A DNA stretch of 6,759 bases from Chloroflexota bacterium. Lineage in GTDB: Bacteria; Chloroflexota; Dehalococcoidia; SHYB01. Positions 6,380 through 6,759 of this stretch are shown one piece after another. Location: positions 1 to 6,759 of the forward strand of contig JACQEE010000086.1 in assembly GCA_016200725.1 (NCBI GenBank), in the 5' to 3' direction. Position 1 is the first letter of the stretch, and every line of letters begins with the position of its first letter. The notes beneath the pieces were generated by a model. It ran no database searches and was not told where the DNA came from. It was given only the letters and a program-made list of their open reading frames with translations. A program made the translations under genes and the position numbers.

Positions 6380-6759
6380 TCAAATCGCTCCCGCTGCTTT
6401 GAGGGCCGTCACGTCGCGGTCGGCCAGTCCCAACTCGTCCACGTACACCTCGCGGTTGTGCTCGCCGATGAGCGGCGGCTTGCGTCGCAGTTGCCACATC
6501 GGTTCCGACGACTTCACGAACTGGCCAGGATACTTGATCATTCGTCCGAGTTCGGGGTGTTCGATCTCTTGGAAATAGCCGCGCTTCTTGAGCTGCTCGT
6601 AGTCGGCTAGATCGCCGGCAGTGAAGACTGGGAAGAGCATGATGCGCCGCTTCACCGCCTCACGGTAAATCTCTTCCTTCGTATGCGTCTGGAAGAATTT
6701 TCTAAACAGGTCTTCCCAGTGATCGACCTCCTGCTGGTTCAACTCGTTCGTGCTGCGGT
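6380..6759 (-). CDS. Second CaiB/BaiF CoA-transferase, C-terminal fragment (5' end outside window)
   Basis: The frame is open from the right edge to a TGA at 6380-6382 and gives about 126 residues of the C-terminal part. A TTG at 6742 is merely internal, since the frame continues upstream of it with RSTNE. Visible features are WEDLFRKFFQTHTKEEIYRE, then RIMLFPVFTAGDLADYEQLKK and YFQEIEHPELG. These match the small-domain end of CaiB/BaiF proteins, where 'GIP..pV....DL..dpql..R.yf.ev.HP..G' is usual. The ending PPLIGEHNREVYVDELGL, followed by DVTALKAAGAI, is the family's closing signature and parallels LLGEHQDYVIQEVLGM near the end of the downstream gene. The catalytic aspartate region lies outside the window. 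The gene is the first of a pair with the complete CaiB/BaiF gene, one base apart, which suggests cotranscription, coupled translation and perhaps a hetero-oligomeric enzyme. Confidence 0.88.
   Translation of the reverse strand, partial: RSTNELNQQEVDHWEDLFRKFFQTHTKEEIYREAVKRRIMLFPVFTAGDLADYEQLKKRGYFQEIEHPELGRMIKYPGQFVKSSEPMWQLRRKPPLIGEHNREVYVDELGLADRDVTALKAAGAI

Noticed and set aside
6727..6732. AGGAGG on the minus strand inside the partial CaiB/BaiF gene
   Set aside because: No start codon follows at a usable distance, and the surrounding frame is conserved coding sequence, so this is a chance match.

Overview
The window is GC-rich bacterial DNA, about 60% GC by eye, with G/C-biased third codon positions. 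It is tightly packed: five recognisable protein genes or gene ends, one short unassigned ORF, and no tRNA, rRNA, CRISPR array, insertion sequence or phage gene. A PPOX-class F420-dependent enzyme, a luciferase-like flavin oxidoreductase, a type III CoA-transferase pair and an amidohydrolase-2 protein sit together. This mix suits an F420-using lineage such as Actinobacteria, Chloroflexota (Dehalococcoidia/SAR202-like) or a related uncultured soil or marine group. That placement is inference; one window cannot fix the taxon.

Layout from left to right. Positions 3-200 (+) hold the C-terminal end of a PPOX-fold, probably F420-dependent protein. An 82-base gap with a good sigma70-type promoter leads to a complete LLM-class flavin-dependent oxidoreductase at 283-1389 (+). 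A possible 79-residue protein of unknown function follows at 1467-1706 (+). Its stop lies 2 bases from that of purL (1709-3898, -), which encodes the large subunit of FGAM synthase. purL is divergent from a metal-dependent amidohydrolase (start taken at 4012, end 5109, +). The amidohydrolase converges on a CaiB/BaiF CoA-transferase (5134-6378, -). That gene is preceded, with a 1-base gap, by the C-terminal part of a second CaiB/BaiF gene running off the right edge (6380-6759, -).

How they fit together: purL is housekeeping (step four of de novo IMP synthesis) and stands without purS, purQ or purF in view. The remaining genes look catabolic: flavin- or F420-dependent redox chemistry, hydrolysis or decarboxylation by an ACMSD/amidohydrolase-2 type enzyme, and CoA activation of an organic acid by a two-gene CoA-transferase. 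No substrate can be read from the sequence.

I see no clear novel system. The best leads are the amidohydrolase start, where a strong Shine-Dalgarno points at an AUC codon; the unassigned small ORF abutting purL; and the CaiB/BaiF pair.
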